In this document: positions 33,198 through 45,652 of the stretch, one piece after another | Numbering within the stretch: the stretch's first letter is position 1 | Layout of the letters: each line of letters opens with the position of its first letter | DNA from: Cornus controversa | Taxonomy: Eukaryota; Streptophyta; Magnoliopsida; Cornales; Cornaceae | Reading direction: 5' to 3' | Length of the DNA stretch: 64,000 nt | Assembly: GCA_026545225.1 (NCBI GenBank) | Contig: CM048846.1 | Coordinates: forward strand, 37,087,501-37,151,500 | Position numbers and translations under genes: made by a program | The notes under the pieces: model-generated | The model's database searches: none | Seen by the model: the letters and a program-made list of their open reading frames with translations, nothing else | Told to the model about the DNA's origin: nothing

Positions 33198-34836
33198 CAA
33201 GTTTTTCTTTACCCTCAAAGCTAGATCTGAACAAGTGTCCAGCAAGGCCCCAACAGAAAGCTCATTCATCATTCTGTCATCCCTGGGAGTCCATATCTCC
33301 TTCAATAAAGCTTCCATTGCCTCCTTATTCTCCAAAAGGGAGTCCTTAGTGCAAAGCGGCATGCCATTAGCCTTCACCATATGATGAGTCTAGGGCATGA
33401 CTTGAGAATGACTAGGAGCATCAGACCCCCCCCCCCACAGAAGCATTGGCGTCGCCAATCGAATGCCCCATAGGCCTTTGAGCAGAAGGCAAAGCAGAAA
33501 CAGAGGTCTTTTGAGTTTTGGGAGAAAAAGTGGCATCCTCTATCAAAAGTGCCTCAGATGCCTTTTTTTTTGGCAGCTTCCTCTTCAGCAAATTTCTTCC
33601 TCAGAGAAGCAGTAGTTTCTCTTTCCTGATCGGTCGGTGGGGCACCGAGCTTAATCTGTTTCTTGCCTTTAGGATGAGTGGTCTTCGGCAGACTCATCTT
33701 CACCCTTAAACCCTTGTCAGAAATTGTCCTTAACGTCTCAGAAATGAGTAAAGTAGGGGATGAGGGAGAATCACTCCACACCTTAGCCTTGAGAGTTTTC
33801 AGGTGAGCCTTGATCTCCGAGCAGGGAAGAAGATCTCTAACTGCACCAAGGTACGATCGAACATGATTAAAGAACATAACGTTGCATATATCACAGTTGC
33901 AATGAAGTTAAAGAAGAGAATCAAACAAGGGAGTACCTAATTCACCAAATTTTTGAGTGATCGGATACTTATTAGAGGAGGGGACTTTCCACTTCCCTCC
34001 AACAACCACAAGTTGAGCTTTCCAACCCTTGTCTGAGGTGGGATGAATGAAACATAATGTTTTGCTCGATCGAGGGTAGAAATCGAAACGACTCCTCTCA
34101 TTTTTGGTAGTACAGACTTGATAACAGATAAGAAGGTCGTCAAATCCCAACTCTAACCCTCGGGTATGGTTGAGAGCAAGAATGCTATAAATTACCTTAA
34201 AAAATAGGGTTCACTTAAAGAGGGGCCAGTTCATGTGATGAAGGACCATATGGTAGAAGGGATGGAAGGGAAAATGAAATACAGGAAAATACTTGGCCAA
34301 GAAAAGTATGTCATTTTCACCCAATCCTTCCCCAACCTAAAAATCTAAATTCAAAGGATAGTTCCTAAGAGTCACCTTAGGAGGAACATCCCAGTTTATT
34401 CTAAGCTTTCCAAGACTCACTGAAACCTTAATTGGATCATCACAAACCACATCTCTAGAAATGGGTTCAGAGTACGCCTCAGTTTCTGAAACGACGGGGT
34501 CTGAAGAAGGAACTATGGCAAGGTTCATCGGATCCACTTCGATAGGATCAGAGCCACTCCCACTCTCATTCAGGAATTCATCAACTGACTGACAAACTTC
34601 CATAGGCCCAAAGTTATCCACTATTTCTACTCTTTTTGCCCTACCCATGCCAAGAAATTAATAGAAGAAAAATGAATACTAACCTTGAAAGGCAAAGAAG
34701 GATGGAAATTGGAGGGGAACTAAAATTGCCGGTATAGAACTATGTTGTAGAACAAATAAGAAGTAACCCAAAAATATTAAATTTTGGCATTTAAGGGAAC
34801 CCTGGCAATATGGTGGCCACCAGGGGCACGACGCCC

Positions 34837-36252
34837 TGATAAGCTTTGAATGTTATACATTCTCGCGCGTTCACTTATGTATTTTGATCCCATAGCTGCA
34901 CATATTGTATTATTTTTATGTGTTTTTATGTTTTTTATTATTTCAGGTTCACACTCAGAATTTGGCGTAATTCGACTCCTTTATTAATTCAAGAATGCAT
35001 TCCTGTGTCCTGCCATGCTTCATGCAAAGTTTATTTAAGGAATAGTGAATGGCATGTCAAGATCGGAGTCAGAAAGCTAAAGAGTTGATGATTTGTAGAA
35101 GAAGAAGAGATCGATGCATCAAAGTTCCTACTTCAATGTATCGCAGCTTCGATGCATCAAAGTCCCTACTTCGATGCATCGCCCAAACCTGCAGAATATA
35201 TTTTTTTGCAGATATTTTCTTCACTTGCTACTTGTCCAATTTTGCTTGGATAAAGCCTTGAACGGAATATGATATTTTTAGCCTCAGATCAGTTATATAG
35301 CTAAGAAATATGTAATAATAGGATATATCACAATTCTTGTAATAGATAGCATATATAGAATTCTAGAGAGAGAAAGTGAAGTTCTAGAGAGGGAAAGCTT
35401 TAAAGAAGGCTTTGTAAAGCCTTGAAGACCATTTTGAGCATGGGACCATCTCTGTCTATGGAGTACTTCTGGCCCACCATGATCAACTAATCCTTCTCTA
35501 GGATTTTGACAAATCCTAGCCTTGTAAATATGTTCTAACTTCAATGAATTTGAGATTTTTATGTATTTTTGTGTATATGTCTATTGCCTTAAACCTTATA
35601 TATCAATATAAGTTTACAATTTCTTTACGTTCATGTGTTATAATTTTTTTTCTTGTCTTAGAATACTTAAATTCCTCACATGATCTTCAAACACTTGTAA
35701 GTTTCACAAGGACTACAAGTGATGGCTTGAGACTAGTTTTCACTATAACATGCATAGCTAGATTTGCATAGTCCATGCTTAGAGACGATGATTTAGCTAC
35801 ACTTAGGTAATTAGATAATTAGGTAAGTAGGTAGGTAGGGAAATCACACTTTTCGAAGATAGATTATAATATATTAAGGTGTGTGTATCCTCTTGGTGAT
35901 GTCGTTATATGTGGGACTTGTCAACACGTCATTTAGTACACAATTCCATGAATTCTCCCAATTTATTAGAAATGTGGCATACTACGAGGCTAGTGGTGAA
36001 GTCTCACCCCTAGTCCTTAACTCTTCTATCAAACTTTGTATTTTAATTATCTTTTATGCTTTCAAATTAGAGTAAGAAAAAAAATAACACCCGGTTGTGA
36101 TTTAAACAAGAACTAACCCTCAACCTTTAGCGAGTTATATTTACGTAGTCTCTGTGGGATCGACACCCTCAATTGAGAGCCCTATCCTTGAAGGATTCAT
36201 TCTTTTGTGAGTGGTAAATTATAAATTGTGAGTAGTGCAACCGCACACAATA
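34837..36252 (+). repeat. element C 5' LTR
   Basis: About 1,416 bp starting TGATAAGCTTTGAATG, sharing the TGATAAG start with the A/B family. GATGCATC-centred palindromes lie at about 35111-35190. Confidence 0.8.
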
Positions 36253-36516
36253 ATTTTTGGCGTCGTTACCGAGGACTACGGTTGAATCGCTAAATTAAAG
36301 AATTGAGTCTAGTTTAAATTTTAACTTAACTCATTCTTTATATTATTTATTTGTAAGTATCTTTATCTTTATTTCTAAAGTGTTTTATTATAGGTACTTA
36401 TCTAATCAAGGCATCAAGACTTAAGCTTAGATCCTCGTGAGTAGAGTACCCAACTTTCTTGCACTTAGGAATTCAAATTTTGTTTTGCATATAGTTTAAA
36501 ATTTTGGTTTATTCAT

Positions 36517-39422
36517 ATGCAAGGTAAGAGATCGTTGTCATTACCCTTGTTGCCGTGTGATCTTGAACTTGAACGAACTCTTAGACAACATAGTAGCGTT
36601 CTTAGGGACCCTCTATTGTTTAGAGAACATAGGAGAGAAACCATGAAAAATAATGATAACCAAAATGTTCAACAAAATCCCGTTTTACCACCCCCACCGG
36701 GTGGTGAGATTCTTCGAGATTTTTATGTTCCATCTACCTATGCATCTCCTTCTTGTATTCATTTTCTGAATATGAGGAGGAATAATTTTGAAATCAAATC
36801 CTCAACAATTAATCTTCTTAGTTGTTTTCATGGGCTTCCGAACTAAGATCCTTATAAGCATATTGATGAATTTCTAGAAGTGTGTTCGACCTTATAGTTG
36901 AATGCACCAGCTAAGGACAACTTAAGACTTTGCCTTTTCCCCTTCTCACTTAAGGATAAAGTCAAATATTGGGCAGAAATGCAATGAGAGTTTTTAAAGA
37001 AATACTTTCCAATGGGGAAGACTAGTGATGTATGTAGAGCCATTATTGGTTCTCTCAAAGGGAGAGAGAAGCTTTTCATGAAACTTGGGAAAAGATGAAG
37101 GACCTTTTGAGGTATTGCCCACACCATGTTATTCTCAAATGACAATTGGTGCAAGGATTTTATGATGGTCTAGGAGAGCCCCACAAACAAATGGTTGATG
37201 CTAGTTGTGGAGGTACATTCTTTCTAAAAAGTCCCGATAAAGCATGGATACTCTTTGAGAAATTGAGCGAAAATTCGTCTCATCGTTCTTCTAATGAAAG
37301 GAAGAATAAGGTAGTTGCTCATCTCAATGCCCAAACTAAAAGTATTTTTGAAATACGTAAAGAGCAAGCAACCGATAGGAAGATAAAGACCCTAGAAAAG
37401 AAATTAGATCAAGTCATGTTAGCTGGGTCTTCTTCTTCTTCTTCTTCCCCTCCTACTATTCCTAATCCTACCCTTCATCCCACATATGATGTGAGTTATT
37501 TTTGCTCTAGTCTTTCTCATTATATAAAGGATTGCCCTCATGTGGGGCAATACCCTGAATTCTCACAAGAGCAAGCACATGCACTTTATTCTAGGTCGGG
37601 TCAAGGATCATATCAAAACTCTTATAATCCCGGATGGAGAGATCAAAATCAATTCTAATATGGGAACCAAGGCCAATATCAAGGACCTCGAGGACCACAT
37701 CGACAACAAGGTCAATCTCCATTCCAACCTAGACTTTATCAACCAAATTCAAATTTAACTTTCTATTACACTCCCAATCAACCACCTTCTCGAAACCCCA
37801 GTTTTGAGGAAAAGGTTTTGGCTGCATTAGGCAATATTGAAAGTAATACCCAAAAGATCAACGCCCACTCACAATTTATTACAAAGATAAAGTCCCAATT
37901 GGGACAGCTAGCTAACACAATGAATCATCGAGAGGGTGAAAAATTGCCTAGCCAAACGGTGGCAAACCCTAATGGAGTTCAAGTAATTGATGATGTTTCT
38001 CATTCCTTTAAGTTTAACAAAGAACAAGCTCAATCAATTACTACTTTAAAGAGTGGTAGAGTGTTAGAAAATTCGGTTGACAAAATGAGGGAGAAAGAAT
38101 GTGAGCATCCTATAAATCCAAACCTTCCCACTTTAAATCCAAAAGATTCTCCTTTAAATCCAAAGGAGTTCTCTAATAATCCAAAAGATAAAGGAAAGGA
38201 GAAGATTATTGAAGCTAAATTCTCATCTACTCCAATTCAAGAAGCTTCATATGAACCTCCTATTCCCTTTCCTCAAAGATTAAGGGAACCTTCTCAATTT
38301 GGGAAGCAAGGAGAGAAATTGCAAGATATGATAGAGATCTTCAAACAAGTGAAAATCAATCTTCCTCTCCTAGATGCTATAAAATAAATTCCCTCCTACG
38401 CTAAATTTCTAAAGGACTTATGCACTCAAAAGCATAAATCTAGGAACCATATTCCTAAGAAAGTCCAATTAACTAAGCAAGTGAGTTCAATTCTCTAAAA
38501 TAACACCCCTCCAAAATTCAAGGATCCGGGTGCCCCAACAATCTCTTGTGTCATTGGTGACCATGAATTTGAGAGGGCTCTCCTTGACTTGGGAGAAAGT
38601 GTTAACTTACTTCCTTACTCGATTTATATGAAATTAGAGCTAGGAGAACTTAAGCCAACCACAGTTGTGTTGTAACTTGCCGACCGTTCAGTGAGGTAAC
38701 CACGTGGGATAATTGGGGATGTTCTGATCAAAGTGGACAAATTTTATTTTCCGGTGGACTTCATAGTCCTTGACACCGAACTTGTCCAAGATCCTATAAA
38801 GCATATTTCGATCATTCTAGGTCGTCCATTCTTGGTTACGGCTAACGATTGCATTAATTGTCGTACCGGAGTAATGGACATCTCCTTTGGGAATATGACT
38901 GTGAGGTTAAATATCTTCAATGCATCCCACCATACCTCCAATGATGAAGGCAACTACTTTTGCTTGGATGTTGTGGATGAACTTGTGGATGAGATGCTTC
39001 CCCAAATCTTGTCAAAAGATCCTCTTGAGGCGTGTTTGAGTCAATTTAATTTTGAGGACTTTGACATTGAGCAATCCATTGAAGATGTAAATCTAATGCT
39101 CGATGCCAATGTCATTAATGACTTTCCCATGTGGAAGACACCAATTAAGCCTCTCCATACTCTTTCAAGTACTCCTCCAGTTCCATCCCTTGTGTCGTTC
39201 CCTCAACTTGAGCTCAAGACTTTACCGTCTAATCTCAAGTATATTTTTCTTGGCCCAAGTGACACTCTACCGGTCATTATAGCTTCAAATATAACTTATG
39301 ACCAAGAGTGTTCACTCATAATGGTCTTAAAGGAACATAAAGGAGCCATAGGGTGGACCGTTGCTTATGCACCGCATATATTTGGAAGAGGATGCAAAGA
39401 CCTTGCGATAGGCGCAAAGTAA
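36517..39422 (+). pseudogene. Athila gag-protease region, element C
   Basis: MQGKRSLSLPLLPCDLELER opens gag as in A and B. Later come the SPSCIHFL gag block, a zinc-knuckle-like CSSLSHYIKDC, the FPQRLREPSQFGKQGEKLQD linker, and protease motifs IILGRPFLVTANDCINCRTG. It continues into the linker that precedes RT (HKGAIGWTV). About eight or more breaks. Confidence 0.8.
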
Positions 39423-39892
39423 GTTAAACCCAAACATGAAGGAGGTAGTAATGAAAGAAGTTATCAAGCTGCTAGATGCTAGTATTATATACCCCATCTC
39501 GGATAGCAAGTGGGTAAGTCCCACTCAAGTGGTGCCAAAGAAATCCGGCATCACCTTTCTTCAAAATAAACAAGGATAATTAGTCCCTCAGCGCACCACC
39601 ACAGGATGGCAAGTGTGTATTGAATACATGAAGTTTAACTCCTTAACTAGGAAGGATCATTTTTCACTCCCATTCATTGATCAAATCCTAGAATGGCTTA
39701 CGGGCCAAAGTTTCTACTACTTTTTAGATGGATACTCAGGATATAATCAAGTGGCAGTAGACCCGCAAGACTAAGAAAAAACCACCTTTACATGTCCATT
39801 CGAAATATTTCCTTATAAACGCATGCCCTTTAGGTTATGCAATGCACCGGTGACTTTTCAACGGTGTATGATATTTATTTTCTCAGACATAG
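39423..39892 (+). pseudogene. partial reverse transcriptase, element C
   Basis: The N-terminal half of an Athila RT is visible: VVPKKSGI, an EYMKFNSLTRKDHF-like block, and a DGYSGYNQVAVDPQD block (about 39727-39772). It shows what elements A and B lack. Only the first part of RT is present before the 3' LTR. Confidence 0.75.
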
Positions 39893-41303
39893 TTGAATGT
39901 TATACATTCTCGCGCCTTTACTTATGTATTTTGATCCCATAGCTGCACATATTGTATAGTTTTTACGTGTTTTTATGTTTTTGATGATTTTAGGTTCAAA
40001 CTTAGAATTTGGCGTAATTTGACTCCTTTATTAATTCAAGAATGCATTCCTGTGTCCTGACATGCTTCATGGAAAATTCATTTAAAGAATAGTGAATGGC
40101 GTGTCAAGATCGGAGTCGAAAAGCTAAAGAGTTGAAGATCTGTAGAAGAATGAGAGATTGATGCATCGAAGTGCCCACTTCAATACATCGCAGCTTCGAT
40201 GCATCGAAGTCCTTACTTTGATACATCACCCAAACCTGTAGAAGATATTTTTTTGCAAATATTTTCTTCACTTGCCACTTGTCCAATTTTGCTTAAATAA
40301 AGCTTTGAACAAAATTTCTATGATATTTTGAACCTCAGATCCTTTATATAGCTAGGAAATATATAATCATAGGATATATCACATCTCTTGTAATAGAGAG
40401 CATATATAGAATTCTAGAGAGAGAAAGTGAAGTTCTAAAGAGGGAAAGCTTCAAAGAGGGCTTTGTAAGGCCTTGAAGACCATTTTGAGCATGGGACCAT
40501 CTCTTTCTATGGAGTGCTTCTGGCCCACCATGATCAACTAATCCTTCTCTAGGATTTTGACAAACCCTAGCCTTGTAAATATGTTCTAACTTCAATGAAT
40601 TGGGGATTTTTATGTATTTTTGTGTATAAGTCTCTTGCCTTAAGCCTTATATATCAATATAAGTTTGCAATTTCTTTATGTTCATGTGTTATAATTTTTC
40701 TTCTTGTCTTAAAATGCATAAATTCCTCACATGATCTTCAAACACTTGTAAGTTTCACAAGGACTACAAGTGATGGCTTGAGACTAGTTTTCACTATAAC
40801 ATGCATAGCTAGATTTGCATAGTCCATGCTTAGAGATGGTGATTTAGTTACACTTAGGTAATTAGATTATTAGGTAAGTAGGTAGGTAGGGAAATCACAC
40901 TTTTTGAAGATGGATTATAGTATATTAAGGTGTGTGTATCCTCTTGGCGATGTCGTGGTATGTGGGACTTGTCAACGCGTCATTTAGTACACAATTGCAT
41001 GAATTCTCCCAATTTATTAGAAGTGTGGCATATTTTGAGGCTAGTAGTGAAGTCTCACCCCTAGTCCTTAACTCTTCTCTCAAACTTTGTATTTTAATTA
41101 TCTTTTATGCTTTTAAATTAGAGTAAGAAAACAACCAACACCCGGTTGTCATTTAAACAAGAACCAACCCTCAACCTTTAGCTAGTTATACCTACGTAGT
41201 CTCTGTGAGATCGACACCCTCAACTGAGAGCCCTATCCTTCAAGGATTCATTCTATTGCGAGTGGTAAATTATAAATTGCGAGTAGCGCAACCGCACACA
41301 ACA
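39893..41303 (+). repeat. element C 3' LTR
   Basis: About 1.41 kb matching 34847-36252, followed by the CGCCC duplication. Confidence 0.8.
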
Positions 41304-41408
41304 CGCCCAAAGGTCGAAAAGCGTGATAATTGAATCGCCACCCACTAAGAAGAAAAACCCTTTTTCGGATTCCATAACTGGAAGTCGAAAACAGTTTTTG
41401 GGGCAAAA

Positions 41409-41703
41409 TGTTGGGAGTAAAAATCCCCACTAATGAAAATATAACAACACTTCAGGCAAAAAGTGACATCTGGCATCCATGTCATCTACATGGGTCTACA
41501 TGATCTGTCAACACACTGAATCAGCAATCAAGCCTCAATTACAGCAATGGCCAAGACTTACGCTGGAAAACCAACTGAAAATAAGGAAGAAAACACGTTG
41601 ACCATCAATCACAGAAAGATCATAAGCGAAGCTCTTGTAACCAAAAATCACTATAAAAGAAATGACAAAAGATTATTAAAGGGGGAAGACATTTTTCCTT
41701 GAG
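41409..41703 (+). repeat. probable start of the Tat 3' LTR
   Basis: TGTTGGGAGTAAAAATCCCC follows a T/G-rich tract (TTTTTGGGGCAAAA) that may be the polypurine-tract region. A TATA-like CTATAAAAGAA is at about 41651. No partner LTR is visible, so this is inference from position. Confidence 0.35.
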
Positions 41704-42740
41704 TGTTGTGTAAGAGTTTCTTGATTATTTAAGTAAACAAATTTCTTGTACATACAATTGTATATTGAATTGATTAATTTATGAACAATACATAAAGGCC
41801 TATTTATAGGCACATAATCTTGGATGCTAAGTAAACTTAGGAGACAAGAAATCCTAGTCCAAGATGGTTTAAGAAAGGGTATAATAGTATATGTATATAC
41901 TAAGTACAATATACACTAACATCCCCCTCAAACTCAAGGTGGTAGAATGAATACCAACTTGAGTTTAGAAATTAAATCATGAAGTCATTCTGGTGGATGT
42001 GAGTGTTGTATGACTACTGGAGACGCATGGAAGTGCGTGACTGCTACTATAGCACATGGAAGCGCAATGGTTGTGTGTGGAAGCGCATCGTTCTGGTGGT
42101 TGTAAGCACAGTATGACTATTGGAGACGCAAGGAAGCACATAACTACTACTATAGCGTATGGGAGCACTATGGCTATGCGTGAAAGTGCATGAATGACTT
42201 TTGGAGGCACATGGAAGCACGTTAGTGGCCCACGGAAGCACGATGACTAATCAAGAAGGCGTGTGATTACCACTGGAAGGTGCACAAAAGCACTGTGGTT
42301 AATCAACGGAGGCATATGATTACCACTGGTAGGCGTACAAAAATGCCTTGGTCAATCAAGGAGACATGTGATTACCACTGGTAGGCGCACATCGTGGTCA
42401 ATCTACAAAGACGTATGATTACCACTGGAGGGCCCTGGCGACGCATGGAGGCGGTGGTGGTGCCTGGAAGCACTTTTCCAGAAATTTATTTACATTTCTT
42501 TTCTTGTAGAGGACTTTGACGATTGACCGCTGGGGATGAGATCGGTGGTGCCATCCCCGACGGTGACGACGAACTGAAAAGAATACTACAAGTGATCGAC
42601 AGGCTCTGATACCATGTTAGAAATATAAGAAAATTGTATATTGCATTGATTGATTTATAAATAATACATAAAGCCCTATTTATAGGCACATAATCTTGGA
42701 GACTAAGTAAACTTAGAAAATAAGAAATCCTAGTAATAAA
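41704..42740 (-). mobile_element. small non-autonomous Ty1/copia-type (TRIM-like) element D
   Basis: Two direct repeats (about 41704-41921 and 42615-42740) flank about 690 bp. On the minus strand the right repeat ends CTAACA and is followed by TGGTATCAGAGCC (42614-42602), the initiator-Met tRNA primer site. The left repeat is preceded by TTTGAGGGGGA, a copia-style polypurine tract (41932-41922). No coding domain. The middle holds tandem repeats around GATTACCACTGG (about 52-bp unit, four copies, 42265-42430). The outer edge of the right LTR is unclear. Confidence 0.65.
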
Positions 42741-45644
42741 ATGTGCTCTCTCTCTATCCATAGGAATTCAACAGCAACAATATGAATGATTTTGTGAGTT
42801 TGAGACATATAAATGATTGTTGTGAAGGCTTTGGTTCAGTTGTTTTAATATGTATTGTAGTCGTATTAGTGCTAGCAGTAATAATATTTAAATGGTAGTG
42901 GTCGTTTGTAACAGCTAGTAGTTAGTTGTATTGTGGTGTTAAATGAAGTATTATTGTTTACCTGTCAACACGCAATGAATTCATGTTACACATTATCTGT
43001 AAAATATATCATAAGTCACTAAAATTAATAAACATAAAATAAGAACATGTCCTTGCATTATAATAAATGGTGCCAACCACAAAAGGCCCAAGTCATTACA
43101 ACCAACTGTTAAGTACACGTGTTGTAAAACCATGTGCATACACATTACAAAAATAGTCTGGATCATCATTCAAGTCACTACAACAACAAAAAATAATAAG
43201 CCTGGATCATTATTGTTTAGATGAATTACAACTACATAAGTCACAATAATATGCTTATATGAATTACAAATACATACAAGTCATAATGATTGCACCAAAA
43301 ATAGATAGCCCACACCATGAGTAGCAAACAAGTAGCATCATAACAAGCAAACATGACACCAAAAATTCATTGTCACCAAAAAGACATGCAACACTAGTAG
43401 CAATTGTATAGTGACTATTAACACCTACAATTAAATAAATATTACATTAGAGATGTAAACATATCAAACACATGGACCAAAATAGGCTCTCCACATACCA
43501 TTGATCATTGTGTAGCCACTGCAATTCCAACCGTCTGAGAATGGGGCACATTGATATCCTTCACATGCAAACATAGAAAACAAAGTTACTATACTAATAT
43601 TTACTCTATGCAATATACAATACCATTAGAATATGTAATACTATATAATATTTGCTTCCTATTGCATAGATTTAACTCAAATAATGTAATACTAAATTAG
43701 AAAATAAATCATTAGATATTGTAATAAACATGAAATTGACAAAATTGGAGACACAAATCGAGTATATTCATATGTTATCGAACATTGATACAATGGACTA
43801 AAGAAACACTAAAATAATAGACATAACCAAACACATGCAAACCATAAACCCACCATAACCGAAACCCTAAGTGTGATCGTCAATAAATAGTACCTTAAAA
43901 TCGCAGATCCTCTCGTTATTGTCACTGGCAAATCTTCATCTTTGATCTCAAACCCGACCAATGATGAGACTGTACAGACAGAAACAATCAAAGTGTTTGT
44001 GATTCTGGTAATGTGAACGACCGAGAATGAATGTGATGTAGATGATTTTGTGGGTTTTCTCAAGTGATGGACATGAATATCATCATCTTCATCGCAAACC
44101 CTAAAACTACACTCTACAGAAAAGAGAGAAAATGAGAAATCTGTGTGAAAACACGAGTGAGATAATTAATGCAATTGTGTGGTGTGGGTTAAGTATAGAA
44201 ATGTCATTAGAGATAATTTTACCATTACCTCAAATTTTATTACTTTTCTAAAGATATTTCTGGAGTCTTTTTTATAAACTATTTTGATTTTCATAATAAA
44301 AAGAGTTTATTTGTTCCAAATATAAAGTACAGGGGATGGAAGTGAACATGAATGATGTTTTTTTTGCACATTTTTCAAACTATAAGGGGGTTTTATGCAC
44401 TTTACCCCTTACTATTCTCTTTCGTCTATGGTTCCTCCATAAGAACATTGAACACCCAGCTTCGCAGAGCAGCTCTCTCCCTTGTCCACAACATAATGTG
44501 AAATCTCAATTGTTTCATCAGGCCCTGGAGTCTACTTATCTCTCGGACTTTACACTACTAAATGATATAAGCAGGTTGGGGTACTAAGAATTCCTAATAC
44601 CCGATCTGTAATCCAAAATAGAACACTCATACATTGAATTAGATTACTGCAACATCATTAAATTTAGAATGCAGTTGTATTTTTTTATTTAATGTTATTA
44701 TATGAGTGTTACATTGATTTAAATACATTCGAAGGTGTTGAATTCAAATGTGCACCGGGAGATGATGATTCGTCAAACATAAGTTAAGGAACAAACCAGC
44801 ACCGGAACAGTTGGATCAACCCTAGATAGTCCCTATTACTTGTGTGAGACTCTCTCTCTCTCTTTCTTTTCTTTTTTTGAGAGAGAGGACTTGAACTTGC
44901 ACGTACCACTATAAGTCAGAGGAGATAGCAATGGATGATCACATTTGGTGACAATCAATTTATTGGTGGTTTCTTTTAAGTACTAAAAACTAAAACTTTT
45001 GGCGATAATTATTTATGGCATGCATAGTTAGCCATTACTTAATTAAAATATACATAAAAATAGTGTTCTTTTTTTTAATTAATGGACAGGCTTAGTAGAA
45101 GTTACTATTCAAACTAAATTGAATTAATAGATTTATCCTTGGAAGATTATTTGTAACTACTTAAGCTATTCATGATTAATAATTTGGCAATTAAAATTAT
45201 ATTTGAGAGCTCCGAATCAACGTACTAAAATTATTTACCTTCTACTAAGTAATCCATGAGAATTCTTTTTATTTTTTTCTTTTTAACCTATCTTAGACTT
45301 TGTTCGCACAGTGGATTTTGTAAGAAAAGAAAAGACAATACAAAGGAAATCATATTTTTTTTTTAATTTTTGTTTGGTTACGTTATAAGAAAGAATAGAA
45401 AAGCTGAGGAAGAAAAGGAAAATGTTCAATTTTGTGTCTTTTTATTTTTGTAGTCTTCTCTCTTTTCTAATTTTTAATCATTTTCAATTGACAAGTTTTA
45501 AATTTCTATTTTACTCAAAGAAAAAAGAAAACTGAAATCATTATTTTTTTATACCTTCAAGTTTTTTTTTCCCCACCCCGGCAAGAAGCTCATACTCACT
45601 TTTTGTTCCTATCGGAACTTGAACTCCTTAACTTCTATTTCTCA
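42741..45644. other. AT-rich intergenic stretch, no supported gene
   Basis: No protein family was recognised. On the minus strand a TTTTAGGGTTTGCGATG context near 44100 and possible splice signals near 43,900 and 43,500 hint at a transcribed locus, but the 84-aa frame at 44063-43809 resembles nothing known to me. CT- and GA-rich microsatellites occur near 44850-44890. Confidence 0.35.
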
Positions 45645-45652
45645 CTCACTCT

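Larger units (their letters stand above)
31780..34648 (-). pseudogene. antisense extra ORF of the Tat element (Transposase_28-like)
   Basis: Collinear minus-strand remnants start with MGRAKRVEIVDNFGPMEVC at 34648, then a block with FDFYPRSSKTLCFIHPTSDK (about 34085-34026) and KGWKAQLVVVGGKWKVP. Charged and lysine-rich parts (33877-33554, 33380-33195) and a coiled-coil-like part (32178-31969) follow. The F-x-PR...GWK pattern resembles the plant 'putative gypsy type transposon' family (PF04195), and antisense extra ORFs after pol are known for Tat elements. The remnant is broken, with a hAT MITE inside it. Confidence 0.6.
34837..41303 (+). mobile_element. Athila-type Ty3/gypsy element C
   Basis: LTRs at 34837-36252 and about 39893-41303 and target duplication CGCCC (34832-34836, 41304-41308). 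A decayed tRNA-Asp-type primer site TGGCGTCGTTACCGAGGA is at 36258-36275. Gag, protease and the beginning of RT are present and most of pol is absent. The LTRs differ by about 7% over the parts compared by eye, so it is clearly older than A and B. Its LTR is a different sequence family but carries a comparable self-complementary array (35111-35190). Many breaks. Confidence 0.85.
3131..41703 (+). mobile_element. outer Tat-lineage Ty3/gypsy fossil, split by nested insertions
   Basis: Collinear + strand remnants define one old element: gag (3143-3840 and 16586-16980), protease to integrase (about 16981-19954 and 30193-30929), a tandem repeat (31067-31640), an antisense extra ORF (31780-34648) and a probable 3' LTR from 41409. 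Tat-lineage elements are known for long 3' regions with tandem repeats and extra ORFs, which fits. Insertions R2 (with A inside it), B, C and a hAT MITE split it, each with its own target duplication. Coding parts carry many breaks (well over ten), so it is the oldest layer here. No 5' LTR was identified. Confidence 0.75.
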
